Positions 1 through 9,822 of a stretch of DNA of 64,000 nucleotides are shown here, piece by piece (the first letter of the stretch is position 1; the number at the start of each line of letters is the position of its first letter). The notes beneath the pieces are model-generated. The model made no database searches. It worked only from the letters and a program-made list of their open reading frames with translations, and had not been told where the DNA came from. The stretch comes from [Phialemoniopsis] sp. UDSM-2020 (lineage: Eukaryota > Ascomycota > Sordariomycetes > Thyridiales > Thyridiaceae): positions 2,657,501-2,721,500 of the forward strand of contig JAEILZ010000009.1 of the NCBI GenBank assembly GCA_018873225.1, given 5' to 3'. A program made the translations under genes and the position numbers.

Positions 1-190
1 TTTATCGAAGAATGCCGATACACTGGCTGCAATGATTGCGGCGGCATCAAGCCACCTACGTTACCTGAAGATCAACGACTCCTGTTGGCGCATAGCCTAT
101 GATGACACGATGGAAGTGTTGGAAGACAGAGAGAAGAGCGATGTTGAGTTATTCAACTTCACGACGTGGGAGCCTTGGGTGCATTGGTGA
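1..190 (+). CDS. 3' end of an unknown protein gene (partial)
   Basis: An open frame runs from base 2 to a TGA at 188-190 and gives the last 62 residues of a protein that begins before the window. The tail ends in TTWEPWVHW and has no cysteines arranged as a zinc site and no membrane segment. I do not recognise the family. The frame is uninterrupted and ends just before a low-complexity, T-rich stretch that looks like a 3' untranslated region, which supports it being a true gene end. An intron within these 190 bases cannot be excluded. Confidence 0.5.
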   Translation, partial: LSKNADTLAAMIAAASSHLRYLKINDSCWRIAYDDTMEVLEDREKSDVELFNFTTWEPWVHW

Positions 191-369
191 TAGTCTCATC
201 CCCTGAGTCTGAATAGGTCTCTCATAGGACCATATTCTTTACTCTGCTACTTTAGTTGCTACTTTGGTTGCTACTTTAGTACCTTTGTACTTTCTTGTCT
301 CAACATGTGGTCATGGTTGGGAATCGCGGTCTTCCCGATATAGCTCAAGTCGAGCATCATGTACATTAA
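191..369. other. Short intergenic stretch with a 12-bp tandem repeat
   Basis: This stretch lies between the 3' ends of the partial gene and the isochorismatase gene. It holds three head-to-tail copies of a 12-mer (CTGCTACTTTAG, TTGCTACTTTGG, TTGCTACTTTAG) at 244-279. Confidence 0.6.
244..279. repeat. Three-copy 12-bp tandem repeat
   Basis: Units at 244-255, 256-267 and 268-279 share the core TGCTACTTT(A/G)G. The repeat lies in a 3' untranslated or intergenic stretch and has no visible function. Confidence 0.8.
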
Positions 370-1014
370 TTACTTGATTTCCTTACTCTGAAGAATAGTC
401 CCAAATGCGTCAGAGATCTCGGCGAGAGCGACCCTTGTCAGTTCGTCGGCTTTGACACCGGGTATGTCCCTGTCACCAACGGCATCTTCCGCAATCAAGA
501 CATCCCAACCCCGTTCGGCGCCCTGACGAGCAGTCGTAGAGACGCAAACATGGGCCTAGATGTTTCCTTGCGTCAGCTTTGAGTACTACCAATTTCTTTC
601 CAATAGGTCTAAACTTACCATATACCCAGTAAGCACTACCTTGCTCCGACCACTCGCCTTCAGAATGTCCTGCAGATCCGTCTCGGTAAAGGACCCAGGG
701 TACTTCTTCGTCACGACGGACTCCCCATCGCGGGGTTTCAGCTCTGACAGCTCCTCGGCCAGCTCAGTCCCCGGCGTAAACACCGGCGCGCCCTCGGGCG
801 TGGCGTGCACGACGTGGACGACGGGCGCGTTGGCGCTGCGATACCTATCGAGCAGCGAAGCGATCGCCGCGCGCGAGGCGTCGATGTTGGACACGCGCAG
901 CTTACCGGTGGCGTACTCGTTCTGAGCGTCGACGATGACAAGGACGCTGTCGGCCGTCGAGGCGGTTGAGGGCTGGCGGCCGACGATGGAGCGGAAGGAT
1001 GCGGCGGAGGACAT
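370..1014 (-). CDS. Isochorismatase-like cysteine hydrolase
   Basis: Two exons (1014-619 and 555-370) encode 193 residues; the intron has GTAAGT and CTAG ends and phase 0. The isochorismatase/nicotinamidase triad is visible: Asp29 in VIVDAQNEY, a Lys in TKKYPGSF, and the nucleophilic Cys in GYMAHVCVSTT, which is completed only after splicing. The family hydrolyses C-N or vinyl-ether bonds in small metabolites; the substrate here is unknown. The start MSSAASF fits the usual fungal N-terminus; an in-frame ATG at 1122 would add 36 low-complexity residues. It is divergent from the GrpB gene and edges the putative catabolic cluster. Membership in that cluster is an inference from position only. 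Confidence 0.88.
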
Positions 1015-1626
1015 CTTCTGGGATAAAGAGTGGTTGCTGTACTGGCTTGATGATGATTCTGTTTGTGCTGTACTGATGTTATACTGTCTGTTAAGAATGC
1101 GATGATTTTTCTCTTTATGCATGTAGTCTGTGAAAGCCTATTCCCATATATGCATCATGTTATTCCGGTTAGCGGCGCGCGGGGTCAACCGAGCTATTCC
1201 GTAGTGAACGACTCCGTCCGGCTGGTACTTGAACTTAATCTCCACCACATTGGCCGGTATTGGCTGCATAGACTCCCTGAAACGAGATGGCGCGGTGGAC
1301 GGGAGCGCGTCCGCTGTCACGTCATGCTGGCCCTCTATGGTGGATGATGATAGGGTAGAGTACCACATTCGGGTCGCGCAACCCCGTATAGGCAGGTCCT
1401 CGAGACACCTGAATAGTGAGTCACAGCGGCGGCGGTCAGAGACATGCAGAACACAGTAAGCCGGTAAACAAATTGTTCCAGTACATATATCAAACTTCAC
1501 CGCCTATGAAGAATGTTCGCAATCAAGAGCGTCGGTCGGGCGAGCTGAGCATTTGGTTCAATTCACACTCTTGAACAGCTTACGACCTTCCTCCCAGCCA
1601 CCTTTGTCCGGAGCTCGAACTTCGCA
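1015..1626. promoter_or_regulatory. Divergent promoter, isochorismatase / GrpB genes
   Basis: This 612-bp gap separates two divergent genes. It contains the perfect 9-bp palindrome GTGAGTCAC at 1416-1424, which includes TGAGTCA, the core bound by Gcn4/CpcA-type bZIP proteins. The match is seen in the sequence; the binding is inference. No further gene was found. Confidence 0.4.
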
Positions 1627-2262
1627 ATGCCTTCACTCGCTGAGATAAGATGGATCACCGAGCAAATTGATGTAAAGCTCGAAGATGTCGAGCGGGTGTC
1701 GCACCGGGAACCGCTGCCCATCGAGATCGTAGAGCCCGATCCGGAGTGGCCCGCCAAGTTCGAGCGCGTGGCGACGCTCATCTGGGACGCCATCGGGCCC
1801 GTCGCCGTCTCCGTCACGCACGTCGGCTCCACCTCGGTGCCGGGCCTGCCGGCCAAGGCCATCATCGACGTTGACCTAATCGTTCAGGACCCGAGCGACG
1901 AGGCGGCCTACGTGCCCGCGCTGGAGAAGGCCGGCTTCCAATTCCTCTTCCGCGAGCCCAAGTGGCACGACCACCGCTTCTTCGGGCATGTTGAGCCCTA
2001 CACCAACCTCCACGTCTTTGGGCAGGTCGCGTCTGAGCCTGTGCGGCATCGTATGTTCCGGGACTGGTTGAGATCGCACCCGGAGGACCGCGATAGGTAC
2101 GCGGCGGTGAAGCGGGAGGCGGCGGCGGCGAGCCGGGAGGCGGAGGAGACTATAATGGGGTATACTGCGCGTAAGAATGCTGTGATCAAGGATATCTACG
2201 CGCGCATCTTCAAAGCCTATGGACTGGTTCTGGATGACATCCCGGTCGAGGAGCAGAAATGA
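1627..2262 (+). CDS. GrpB/UPF0157 nucleotidyltransferase-fold protein
   Basis: A single exon encodes 211 residues. The middle is a clear GrpB (UPF0157) domain: PIEIVEPDPEWPAKFE, then VTHVGSTSVPGLPAK followed by an IDVDLIV strand, the GS and DxD pattern of the nucleotidyltransferase fold, and later FRDWLRSHPEDRDRYAAVK. The C-terminus is a long charged helix ending YTARKNAVIKDIYARIFKAY. The family's biochemical role is largely unknown; transfer of a nucleotide to a small molecule is an inference from fold. It starts at the only suitable ATG and is convergent with the dehydrogenase gene downstream, 231 bp away. Confidence 0.9.
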   Translation: MPSLAEIRWITEQIDVKLEDVERVSHREPLPIEIVEPDPEWPAKFERVATLIWDAIGPVAVSVTHVGSTSVPGLPAKAIIDVDLIVQDPSDEAAYVPALEKAGFQFLFREPKWHDHRFFGHVEPYTNLHVFGQVASEPVRHRMFRDWLRSHPEDRDRYAAVKREAAAASREAEETIMGYTARKNAVIKDIYARIFKAYGLVLDDIPVEEQK

Positions 2263-2493
2263 CTTTGCCGGCATGTTCTCGTGGTTCCCCAGGTGCGACT
2301 TGTAGTCACACTTGATGAGGTTGTTCAAGATGGCCAAAAGTTCTCTCGCGTCTTTCATACATTACTAGATCGATGGCCAGGGTCACCGGATACATGGGAA
2401 ACAACGTTCTTAGAAAGCGGCTATTCCTGATCTATTAGTGACTCATGACAGCATCCTCGATCATGCCAACACCTGCCCGTCACAAACTCAGTG

Positions 2494-3557
2494 TTACTGC
2501 TGCTTCTTCTCCCAGTCCTCCTGACCACCTAAATACCGAAATACCACCCGCGAGTCCAAATCCCGGCAGTCAGACGCCTCGCTCGCCGCAGCATACACTC
2601 CCAATCCGCTCGCCCCAAGCACATTCCGCGACCCGACCCGCCGCGCCATGTCCACCGCGAGCCCGACGTCCTTGCGCATCAGCTGCACGCGGAACCCGCC
2701 CTTGTACCCCTGCGACGACGGCGCCTTGGGGCACACGCCGGGCACGGGGTTGAACACGTCGCAGATGGCGTTCTGCGCCGTGCCCGCCCCGAACACGGAC
2801 GCCAGGACGCGCGCGTCGATGCCGGCGCGCATGCCCATGTCCATGGCCTCCGAGGTCGCGATGGTGATCAGGCCCGAGAGGTAGTTGTTGGAGAGCTTGG
2901 CCGCGAGGCCGAGGCTCGGCCCGCCGCAGGGGATGACCTTGCCGCCCATGAGCTGGAGGAGTGCCGTGAGGCGCGGCACGTTGGGGTCCGTCGGGGCGCA
3001 GCCGAGGAAGAAGGCGATGGTGCCGTTGACGGCGCCTATGACGCCGCCGCTGACGGGCGCGTCGTAGAAGGATGTTGTCGGGGAGGCGGTGGCGAGGTGG
3101 GACTTCACGTGTAGGTTCGTGGCGGTGTCGATTGTGGAGGAGTCGATGAGTAGCTTGGGAGTCGAGGAGGTTGAGAGGCCGGCGAGGATGCCGGTGCTTT
3201 CGTCGAGGTAGACGGACTTGACGTGTGCGCCTTCTGGCAACATTGTCAGGACGACATCCTGAAGAATGCGCCGCAAGGGGTCAGTCGTCTGTTGATGGGC
3301 ATGCCGCGTTCTCACGCACATAAATTGCTACTCACAGATCTCTCTGTCACCTCTTTTGCATTGGCGCACTTCACCACGACGGAGGGGAAAGAGCTACAGA
3401 CTTCTTCTACCTCTGCGCTCACTACGTCAAAGACGTGTATTTGTGACCCTGACGGTAGCTTCTTCGCCAGGTTGTGAACCATGGGCTTCCCCATCGCCCC
3501 AAGCCCAACGAAGCCCACCGAACTGGGGAGTGTGCTCTTGTCTGTTGCGGAAGTCAT
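2494..3557 (-). CDS. Beta-hydroxyacid dehydrogenase, 3-hydroxyisobutyrate dehydrogenase type (copy 1)
   Basis: Two exons (3557-3336 and 3258-2494) encode 328 residues with a 77-bp phase-0 intron. The N-terminal Rossmann motif is GFVGLGAMG (residues 15-23), the substrate loop is DAPVSGG (140-146), and the catalytic lysine is Lys195 in GLAAKLSNNYL; a later LMRKDVGLAV segment is also typical. Such enzymes oxidise or reduce small beta-hydroxyacids with NAD(P); the substrate is unknown. A second copy lies at 15571-16700 with an intron at the equivalent place, just before the DVVLTML / DTIITML strand, so the two share ancestry. This gene is divergent from MBL copy 1 across a 392-bp promoter. Confidence 0.92.
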
Positions 3558-3949
3558 GGTTCCGACGACGATGTCAAGTTTCGGTTCTGTGACTGACTCA
3601 ACTGGAGATCCCTATCGTCGGGACATAAGAGTAGATCTCTTCGGCCGACGTCGGCATTGGATACTGCATCAAATCGTCATAAGCGTAGAGGCCAGCACGG
3701 AATCATTGGGGAATCCTGGGTGTGGCGTGGCGTGGGCATGTGGGGAAGTACTCTCGCGAAAGGAAGTACGAGAGGGGAAGCTTGGAGCGAGCAATAAACC
3801 TCGTCGCGGTTGGAGAAAGTGGGGAGAGCATACTCGACAGAAGCGAATGCAAGGCGAGATGAAGCCGAAATAAAACCTATTTGATTGTGGCGGACTGTAC
3901 AGGCCAGGTCTGCGTAGGGAGGCCGTTTTGAACATTCCATCAGGACACG
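3558..3949. promoter_or_regulatory. Divergent promoter, dehydrogenase copy 1 / MBL copy 1, with GTGGGG elements
   Basis: This 392-bp gap holds CATGTGGGGAAG at 3737-3748 and a second GTGGGG at 3819-3824. The 8-mer ATGTGGGG recurs in the promoters at 5279-5363 and 15273-15324. A shared regulator site is an inference. Confidence 0.5.
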
Positions 3950-5032
3950 ATGCAGAGCGCTTCGACGGCGAACGCGCGACGACCAACTGTGCAGGTTCAC
4001 GCTCTATCGGCTGGCCACTTTTCCCTGCCTGAGGAGCAATTCGTGTGCCCGGCTTCGCCCGGGGCGCGTAGGACTGTCCCCTCGCTTTCTTTCCTGATTC
4101 AGCACACGTGTCGTACCTCTGGACGGACTACACGCATCGTGTTTGACCTGGGCCTGCGGAGAGATATCGGCCGCTATCCCGAACCCATCCAGAATCATAT
4201 CAAAACCCGACAGCCTTTGACTACCAGTCCCGATGTGGTCAAGAGCCTGGGGGCCGGAGGCCTATCACCTGACGATATTGACTATGTAATGTACTCTCAT
4301 GTATGCGTCTTGGCATCCCTCCATATCCCGCCCTGGGATACATCAAGGAACGCAAGCATCTGACAACTCTAACAGGTGCATTGGGATCATGTCGGCGAGC
4401 CTCGAGACTTCCCTAGCAGTACGTTTGTCGTAGGTCATGGCTCACTTGATGTCCTCCACGGTAGATCTGCGACCCTCCGAGGAAACCACTCCTTCTTCGA
4501 GGCGGATTTACTTGACCCATCTCGCACCATCGAGCTCTTCGATCCAAGACCGGGAATGGCTCGCCCTGGTGGCGATGTAACATCTACGGACACTTCCCAC
4601 TCCTCAGTCTTCTCAAGGCCATGGGAAGCTCTTGGCCACCTCCCGTCGGTACTAGATGTCTTTGGCGACGGAAGTCTCTACATAGTCGATGCTCCGGGCC
4701 ACCTCCCAGGTCATATCAATCTTCTGGCCCGCGTAGCCGATCCCAGCGCAACCGATGGGACCAGACTCGTCTACCTTGCGGGGGATGCCTGCCATGACCG
4801 ACGCATCCTGTGCAATGAAAAGGAGATTGGCGAGTGGGATGATGCTCATGGGTTCCGGTGCTGCATTCACGCGGATCGACCCAAGGCCGAAGAAACGATC
4901 GAGAGGATCAGGGTGCTCGAGTCGCAAGGGGTGGAAGTCATTCTTGCTCACGATACGGACTGGGAGAGCAATGAGAGGAACAAAGGACGCTTCTTTGGGG
5001 CTGAGATTATGGCGAGGGCGAAGCTGAGCTGA
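3950..5032 (+). CDS. Metallo-beta-lactamase-fold hydrolase, lactonase-like (copy 1)
   Basis: Two exons (3950-4300, 4376-5032) encode 335 residues. The zinc motif HxHxDH is His117, His119, Asp121 and His122 in SHVHWDHVG; the 75-bp intron splits it exactly after His117. Further ligands fit PGHLPGHINLLARV and YLAGDACHD, and the tail has VILAHDTDWE. The layout matches MBL-fold lactonases of the AHL-lactonase group, which open lactone (or lactam) rings using two metals. The real substrate is unknown. MBL copy 2 (13930-14955) has the same arrangement but no intron. Neighbouring dehydrogenase, CMD and flavoenzyme genes suggest ring-opening in a catabolic route. Confidence 0.9.
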
Positions 5033-5278
5033 GCAAATAGAGAGATAGTTGGTGGCCTCCTCCTTCGATGTTGGTGAAGCCGCATGAAAATTCTTAACTC
5101 CCCAAACTCAATTGCCTATCTGCTACATGTTCTTGCGTATAACGAGCTCGCTCGTCTTTCTCATAAGTCTAATCTCTGTTTCCCCCTATCTTCCCCTCCC
5201 CGTTACGATATACAGAAACAGCTTGGTGTATGTGTCGAGCGCCGTCTGAACCCGGATGCTCGTCCCCAAAGTCTTGAA

Positions 5279-5301
5279 CCCCCACATGGACGATGTGGGG
5301 G
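5279..5301. promoter_or_regulatory. Perfect inverted repeat of the ATGTGGGGG element
   Basis: Arms of 9 bp (5279-5287 and 5293-5301) flank a 5-bp spacer. Each arm contains the shared ATGTGGGG element, so this looks like a paired protein-binding site rather than an RNA hairpin. Confidence 0.55.
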
Positions 5302-5344
5302 TGGGGAAGAACGAAGCCAAGAGGGATCAACATGTTGAACTAAC

Positions 5345-5363
5345 GATGCAATGTGGGGGTTAG
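5345..5363 (+). promoter_or_regulatory. Shared 19-bp promoter element (copy A)
   Basis: GATGCAATGTGGGGGTTAG matches 18 of 19 bases of copy B at 15273-15291. Each begins 291-298 bp upstream of the start codon of a cluster gene. Confidence 0.65.
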
Positions 5364-5635
5364 AGAACTGCCGGCATGGCGATCTGCACGACCACACTCC
5401 TTCGTTCACTTGCTTCCAAGGCATGATACAGAAGCTAGGCGGTGCTGAAGATGCGGGGAAGCGCTACGGACATGTTACAGGGCACTCACGGTTGCCATCG
5501 AAGACATGGTCATGATGAAGAAACCTCAGGGTGGATGAACTATTAGCGCCTGGAATCGCTCACAGGGAAACGTGCTTGCAGTCCATCTTGCCCGCCATTC
5601 GAGATCACATAGTATCGCAGTATACGCAATTGACC

Positions 5636-6494
5636 ATGGCATCAGAGCAACAAAAGAAACAGCTCGAAGAGCGCTTCGCCGCCAACCTTGGCCCCGAGGC
5701 CCTCCACGAGGGATGGTCTTCGCTCCTCAAGCTCGACCCGGACTTTTTCGCCGCCAGCCTCTCGCTCGCCTCCGTCCCACGCCGAAAGTCTCATCTCTCG
5801 CGCAAGGACCAGTCCCTCATCGGCCTCGCCGTCGACAGCGCTGCGACGCACCTCTACAGCCCCGGGATCCGCACCCACGTCGCCGCCGCGCTCAAGGAGG
5901 GTGCCAGCATGCACGAGGTGCTCGAGGTGATCGAGCTATCTAGCACTCTCGGGATACACGCTTGCAACATCGGCGTCCCGCTGCTTGTGGAAGTGCTGAA
6001 GGAGGAGGGGAAGTACCAGGAGGATATCACCAAGGCGTTTGACGAGAACCAGGAGAGGCTGAAGAAGGAGTTTACGGAGAAGAGGGGGTACTGGCACACG
6101 TTCTGGGAAGATTTCCTCAGGCTCGATCCTGAGTTCTTCGAGGCGTACTTGGAATTCTCAAGCGTACCTTGGGTTAAGAACGTCCCAGGCGGCCAAGCGG
6201 ACGGGAGAGGGGCACTGACGCCCAAGGTGCGTATACTCTGTGCGAATGGGCTTACGAGTGACATATGTGCTAACTTTACAACAGATGAAAGAGTTTGTCT
6301 ACTGTGCATTCGACTGCGCTTCGACACATCTATACGTCCCAGGCCTGAGACTGCACATGAAGAACGCGCTTGGATATGGTGCCACTCCACAGGAGATCTT
6401 GGAGGTTCTGGAAATTGCCACTTTGCTGAGCATACACACTGCTCATGTAGCTGCGCCCATCATTGATGAGTTGACTTCTGGTTCATCTGCATAG
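5636..6494 (+). CDS. Two-domain carboxymuconolactone decarboxylase (CMD) family protein
   Basis: Two exons (5636-6226, 6285-6494) encode 266 residues; the 58-bp intron is phase 0. The protein is an internal duplication of the CMD/AhpD-like alpha-helical fold. The first half has FFAASLSLASVP, THLYSPGIRTHVAAALKEGA and EVLEVIELSSTLGIH; the second has FFEAYLEFSSVP, THLYVPGLRLHMKNALGYGA and EILEVLEIATLLSIH. CMD enzymes decarboxylate gamma-carboxymuconolactone or related compounds; some relatives are peroxidase-like. Neither half shows the CxxC of AhpD, so decarboxylase or lactone chemistry is more likely, but the reaction is not established. The chosen ATG is the first that gives a family-like N-terminus (MASEQQKKQ); the open frame extends further upstream without an obvious domain. 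Confidence 0.88.
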
Positions 6495-6576
6495 AGAGGA
6501 AGTAGATAGTTGTTATTGACATGTGCTGCTATCTGAATAAGAATACATTTCATTCTTCTTCCGACCTGTTCTTTGC

Positions 6577-8347
6577 CTAGATCTGGTACTTGAACTCCGG
6601 CGCCCGGTCAGTGAACTCCTCTGCAGGTACCACCACACCCTCAGCGAGCGCCTGCTCCTTAGCAGCTTGACGTCTGATGTAGATCAATCGTACACCCCAC
6701 CATCCTATCCATGCAAAGGCAAGACATCCCAGCGACCAAGCATGGCCGAGTGTAAAGGCGGGAGCTGCATTCGACTGGTAGATTTGTCCAGAGACGACGC
6801 CACCGATGTTGGTCAGCGTTAGCAAAATGCCTAAGCTGGCGGCACGCTTGCCGTCAGGGGCGCAGTTGCAGGATAGCCAAGCGCTGTAAGAAGTCGTTAG
6901 CAAACCTTGCGGGAGATTGTGGATATGGCGAAGAGGGTCATCGACTTACATGTTGCCGCCAGTGCATAAGAAACAAGCAGTGGCGATCAAATAGGTAGCA
7001 AAGTACCGAACGCCAGGCGAGACGTCGCAGAGCAAGATGGCGTAGCCGGCGATACCGAAGGGAGCACAGACGATGAGGGGTAGAAAGCGCTTGCAGTACT
7101 TGTCTGACAAAACGGCGCCCACGGCGTAGACAATGGCGCCCCAAAGGTTGACGGGAATGACCAAGTATTGTGCCTGGACCGTCGAGTAGTGGAAGCCATC
7201 CTTGATGATGATGGGCAAAAAGGTGCCAAAACCTGTGGATCTGTGTGTCAGAACAGTGTTTCTTTTGTTTCGTCGCTGATGGGCGGTGACGGTCACTTAC
7301 CGTAAAGTATGGTCACCACGCAAATTTGAATCACGCCATGAGCCCAGCTCTTGATATCCTTGGCAGCTTCCTTGATCTCCTTTTTGCTATAATGGCCCGA
7401 CCCACCACTGTAGGCCTCCATCTCCTCAGCACGACGCCTCATGATGGCCTTGTCTGACTCGTTTAAGAAGTACGCTGTCTCGTAGTTCTTGGGGACAACG
7501 AAGATGCAGATTCCGGCCCAGACGACGGTGATGATGCCCTCAATGATGTAAAGCCTTGCAGCAACATTAGTAAGATAAGTTACGTGACCTCGGGTTCAGA
7601 GATTAAACCTACCATCGCCATCCGGACAAGCCTGATACGCCGTCCATGTTCAGCATGGCCCAGGCCAGAAGGCCGCCAAAGGCGCCGGAGAGAGCCGATG
7701 CAACTAGAGACCTGTCAACACCTGATTCTGAGAGTATAGTATCATTCAGAACTCACCGAAAAGAAAGGCAACTCGCACGGCAAGTTCTTCTCGCTTGTAC
7801 CAGTTGCACAGGAATAGTGTCATGGAAGGGAAGAGGCAGCCTTCAAAGAAGCCAAGCAGAATGCGGGTGACCACCAGCGGGCCGAAGGAGTGCACGAATC
7901 CCGTACAAAGGCATACAATGCCCCAACAAAATGTGATGGCAGGGATCACACGGTTGAATTGAAGGCGCTTTACCAACAGTGAAGTAGGGAATTCTGCGAG
8001 AATGTAGAAGATGTAGAAGACAGAGATTGCAGTCTGTTGATCATCATTAGTTGAGCCACTCGGTTAGCCGCCAAGATAAAACAGCTTACGTTCAACTCGG
8101 TTCCTTTCAGATGGAGTTGTGCACTCATGCCTTGCGTTGCAGCAAAACCAATGTTGCCGCGGTCGAGGTAGCTGATGAGCATGAGCAGCATCATAACCGG
8201 AGCAATGAAGCAGTCCAGCTTGCGGACGAGAGCCTTTTCCTTCTTGCGCCAGTCCGCATCTTCAGTACTTCCGCGCTCAAAGTCGCCACCTTGTGAGAAT
8301 TCTTGAAGGTCTGTGTCTGCTTTCTGCATTGAGATTCGAGACGACAT
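6577..8347 (-). CDS. MFS transporter, anion:cation symporter (Dal5/allantoate permease) family
   Basis: Six exons (8347-8090, 8033-7757, 7703-7613, 7554-7301, 7232-6950, 6883-6577) join in phase to give 489 residues with about 12 membrane helices. The family signature YLDRGNIGFA follows helix 1, and RILLGFFEGCLFPSMTLFL marks helix 4; GKRAASLGILLTLTNIGG marks helix 11. Members import small anions such as allantoate, nicotinate or organic and aromatic acids. In exon 3 the acceptor must be CTCTAG (next base 7703), since the earlier CAG at 7711-7715 would create a stop. It is divergent from the one-domain CMD gene, so it is the likely uptake system for this cluster's substrate (inference). Confidence 0.93.
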
Positions 8348-9041
8348 GGTTGTTGACAACGATCTTGGACATGTGTGTCAAACTCATCGATGAGCGAAAT
8401 TTTTGTATGATCAGAAGGAACAATTTCCACTCCATGGTGAGGTCGGTGGACTCGCGATATAAGAAGACTTTTTGGACACGGGGTGGGACAGGGGATGGTG
8501 GCTGCACTGCTGACGGCCGCGGCGTTAGAGCCATCCTAGCTGGGCTCCAGACCGAGTGCTAGCTTGAAGCAGCGAACGTTGTGCAATGTTACCTCCACAT
8601 GCGGGGAAAGGTTCGGTGTGGGGAGAGAGGGCGATGATGCGGATGTGGTGGTGGAGTCCTTGGGTTCCCGGGTCCCAGGATCCAAAGACGGGGCAAATGA
8701 CAAGAGACACAAGGAAAGTATCCCCAAGCATGCTGACCCGCATCATATTGCTGCTAGCTGGGAAATGACCGTGAGGGGAACATTGAATCCCCGCGGCAGT
8801 GTTGCATGATGTGCAAGCAAGAATTAGCGGGGGTTTGCCGCCCGTGGACCGATGATCGGACAGTCAGTCGCCGTAGCACACGTATATATTGCAAGACGGG
8901 ATGATGAGATCATCTCTGCATGGTAAGTAACCCGACCGCACTATCATTCTCCCAAGTCCACCAGTTGATCATCCTACACGAAGCCGAGAACACGCTCGAC
9001 AAGATACCAGTCCCAATCGTCCATTTCCCTACGACATCATC
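8348..9041. promoter_or_regulatory. Divergent promoter, MFS transporter / one-domain CMD
   Basis: This 694-bp gap contains GGTGTGGGGAGAG around 8615-8627 and a TATA-like TATATATT at 8883-8890, about 150 bp before the CMD start. Short frames on both strands show no family features. Confidence 0.45.
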
Positions 9042-9488
9042 ATGAGCACCGATCCAAAGCTCGACGACCTGCACAAGCAGCTGTTCGAGGCGGGGCTCGC
9101 CATGCGGCGGAGTGTCGTCGGCGATGCCTACGTCGACCGGGCGCTGGCCAACGGTTCGACAGAGTTCTCGCGACCGGGCCAGGAGCTCACGACGGAATGG
9201 TGCTGGGGCTACGCATGGACGCGTCCCGGGCTGGAGAAGAAGCAGCGCAGCTTGCTTAACATCGGCATGCTCATGGCGCTCAACCGCGGGCCTGAGCTTG
9301 CAGTCCACGTCAGAGGCGCTCGCAACAATGGGCTCACAGAGACGGAGATCCGCGAGGCCATACTGCATTGCACAACATACTGTGGCGTGCCTGCGGGCGT
9401 CGACGCTATGAAAATTGCGGAGCGGGTGCTGGACGAGATGGCGGAGAAGGGCGAGAAGGCGCGCGAGCTCGGGAACAAGGTGGCATAA
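9042..9488 (+). CDS. 4-carboxymuconolactone decarboxylase-like protein (single domain)
   Basis: A single exon encodes 148 residues, the usual length for the bacterial PcaC type. It shows the canonical block [20 protein letters not shown], then [37 protein letters not shown] and [11 protein letters not shown]. PcaC decarboxylates gamma-carboxymuconolactone to the enol-lactone of 3-oxoadipate. The classical fungal protocatechuate route runs through beta-carboxymuconolactone and does not need this step, so the enzyme probably serves another pathway here (inference). An AATAAA at 9536-9541 may be its polyadenylation signal. Confidence 0.9.
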   Translation: MSTDPKLDDLHKQLFEAGLAMRRSVVGDAYVDRALANGSTEFSRPGQELTTEWCWGYAWTRPGLEKKQRSLLNIGMLMALNRGPELAVHVRGARNNGLTETEIREAILHCTTYCGVPAGVDAMKIAERVLDEMAEKGEKARELGNKVA

Positions 9489-9822
9489 TCAGGACAGAAA
9501 GGACACTGAAGATGAGCATGTCAGCTATAAATCTTAATAAATTATCAGAAATTCCTAAATAATGAATTGAAGCCTTTGCTTGCTTCTCTGCTATCCTTTC
9601 CCCTTCCTTCCTTCCTTCCTTCCTTCCTCCCTCCTCTTGTCTCTACACGTGACAGGCTGGGTCCTGGTTGCCCCATATTCCCCTCTCCATCAACCTCCGC
9701 AGATGCCATGACGATCAAAGTCCGCACCACCCAGCCCAGCATGCACACCAGACACACGCGAAGATAGCCAGGCACCTTTATGTCCACCTCCACCCTGAAC
9801 CCCCTGGCAATATTATTTGGCC
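9489..9822. promoter_or_regulatory. Promoter/leader of the C2H2 regulator gene with a CTTC repeat
   Basis: This 334-bp gap contains AATAAA (9536-9541) from the preceding gene and a (CTTC)n run at 9602-9628 on the coding strand of the regulator. The run resembles the pyrimidine-rich leaders common before fungal start sites. Confidence 0.5.
9602..9628 (+). repeat. (CTTC)n simple repeat
   Basis: About six tandem CTTC units, continuing into CCTCCCTCC, lie roughly 200 bp before the C2H2 regulator start. Confidence 0.85.

Larger units (their letters stand above)
5033..5635. promoter_or_regulatory. Promoter of two-domain CMD gene, rich in GTGGGGG elements
   Basis: This 603-bp gap holds no convincing gene. 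It carries a perfect inverted repeat CCCCCACAT-N5-ATGTGGGGG at 5279-5301, followed at once by TGGGG, and a third copy inside GATGCAATGTGGGGGTTAG at 5345-5363, 291 bp before the CMD start. The last element differs at only one base of 19 from that at 15273-15291. Confidence 0.6.

Noticed and set aside
5279..5301. RNA hairpin or transcription terminator
   Set aside because: The inverted repeat lies in a promoter and matches elements found singly elsewhere, so a protein-binding site explains it better.
7703..7720. Alternative acceptor CAG (7711-7715) for exon 3 of the MFS transporter
   Set aside because: It creates an in-frame TAG; the next acceptor CTCTAG, with exon start 7703, keeps the frame and the membrane helix.
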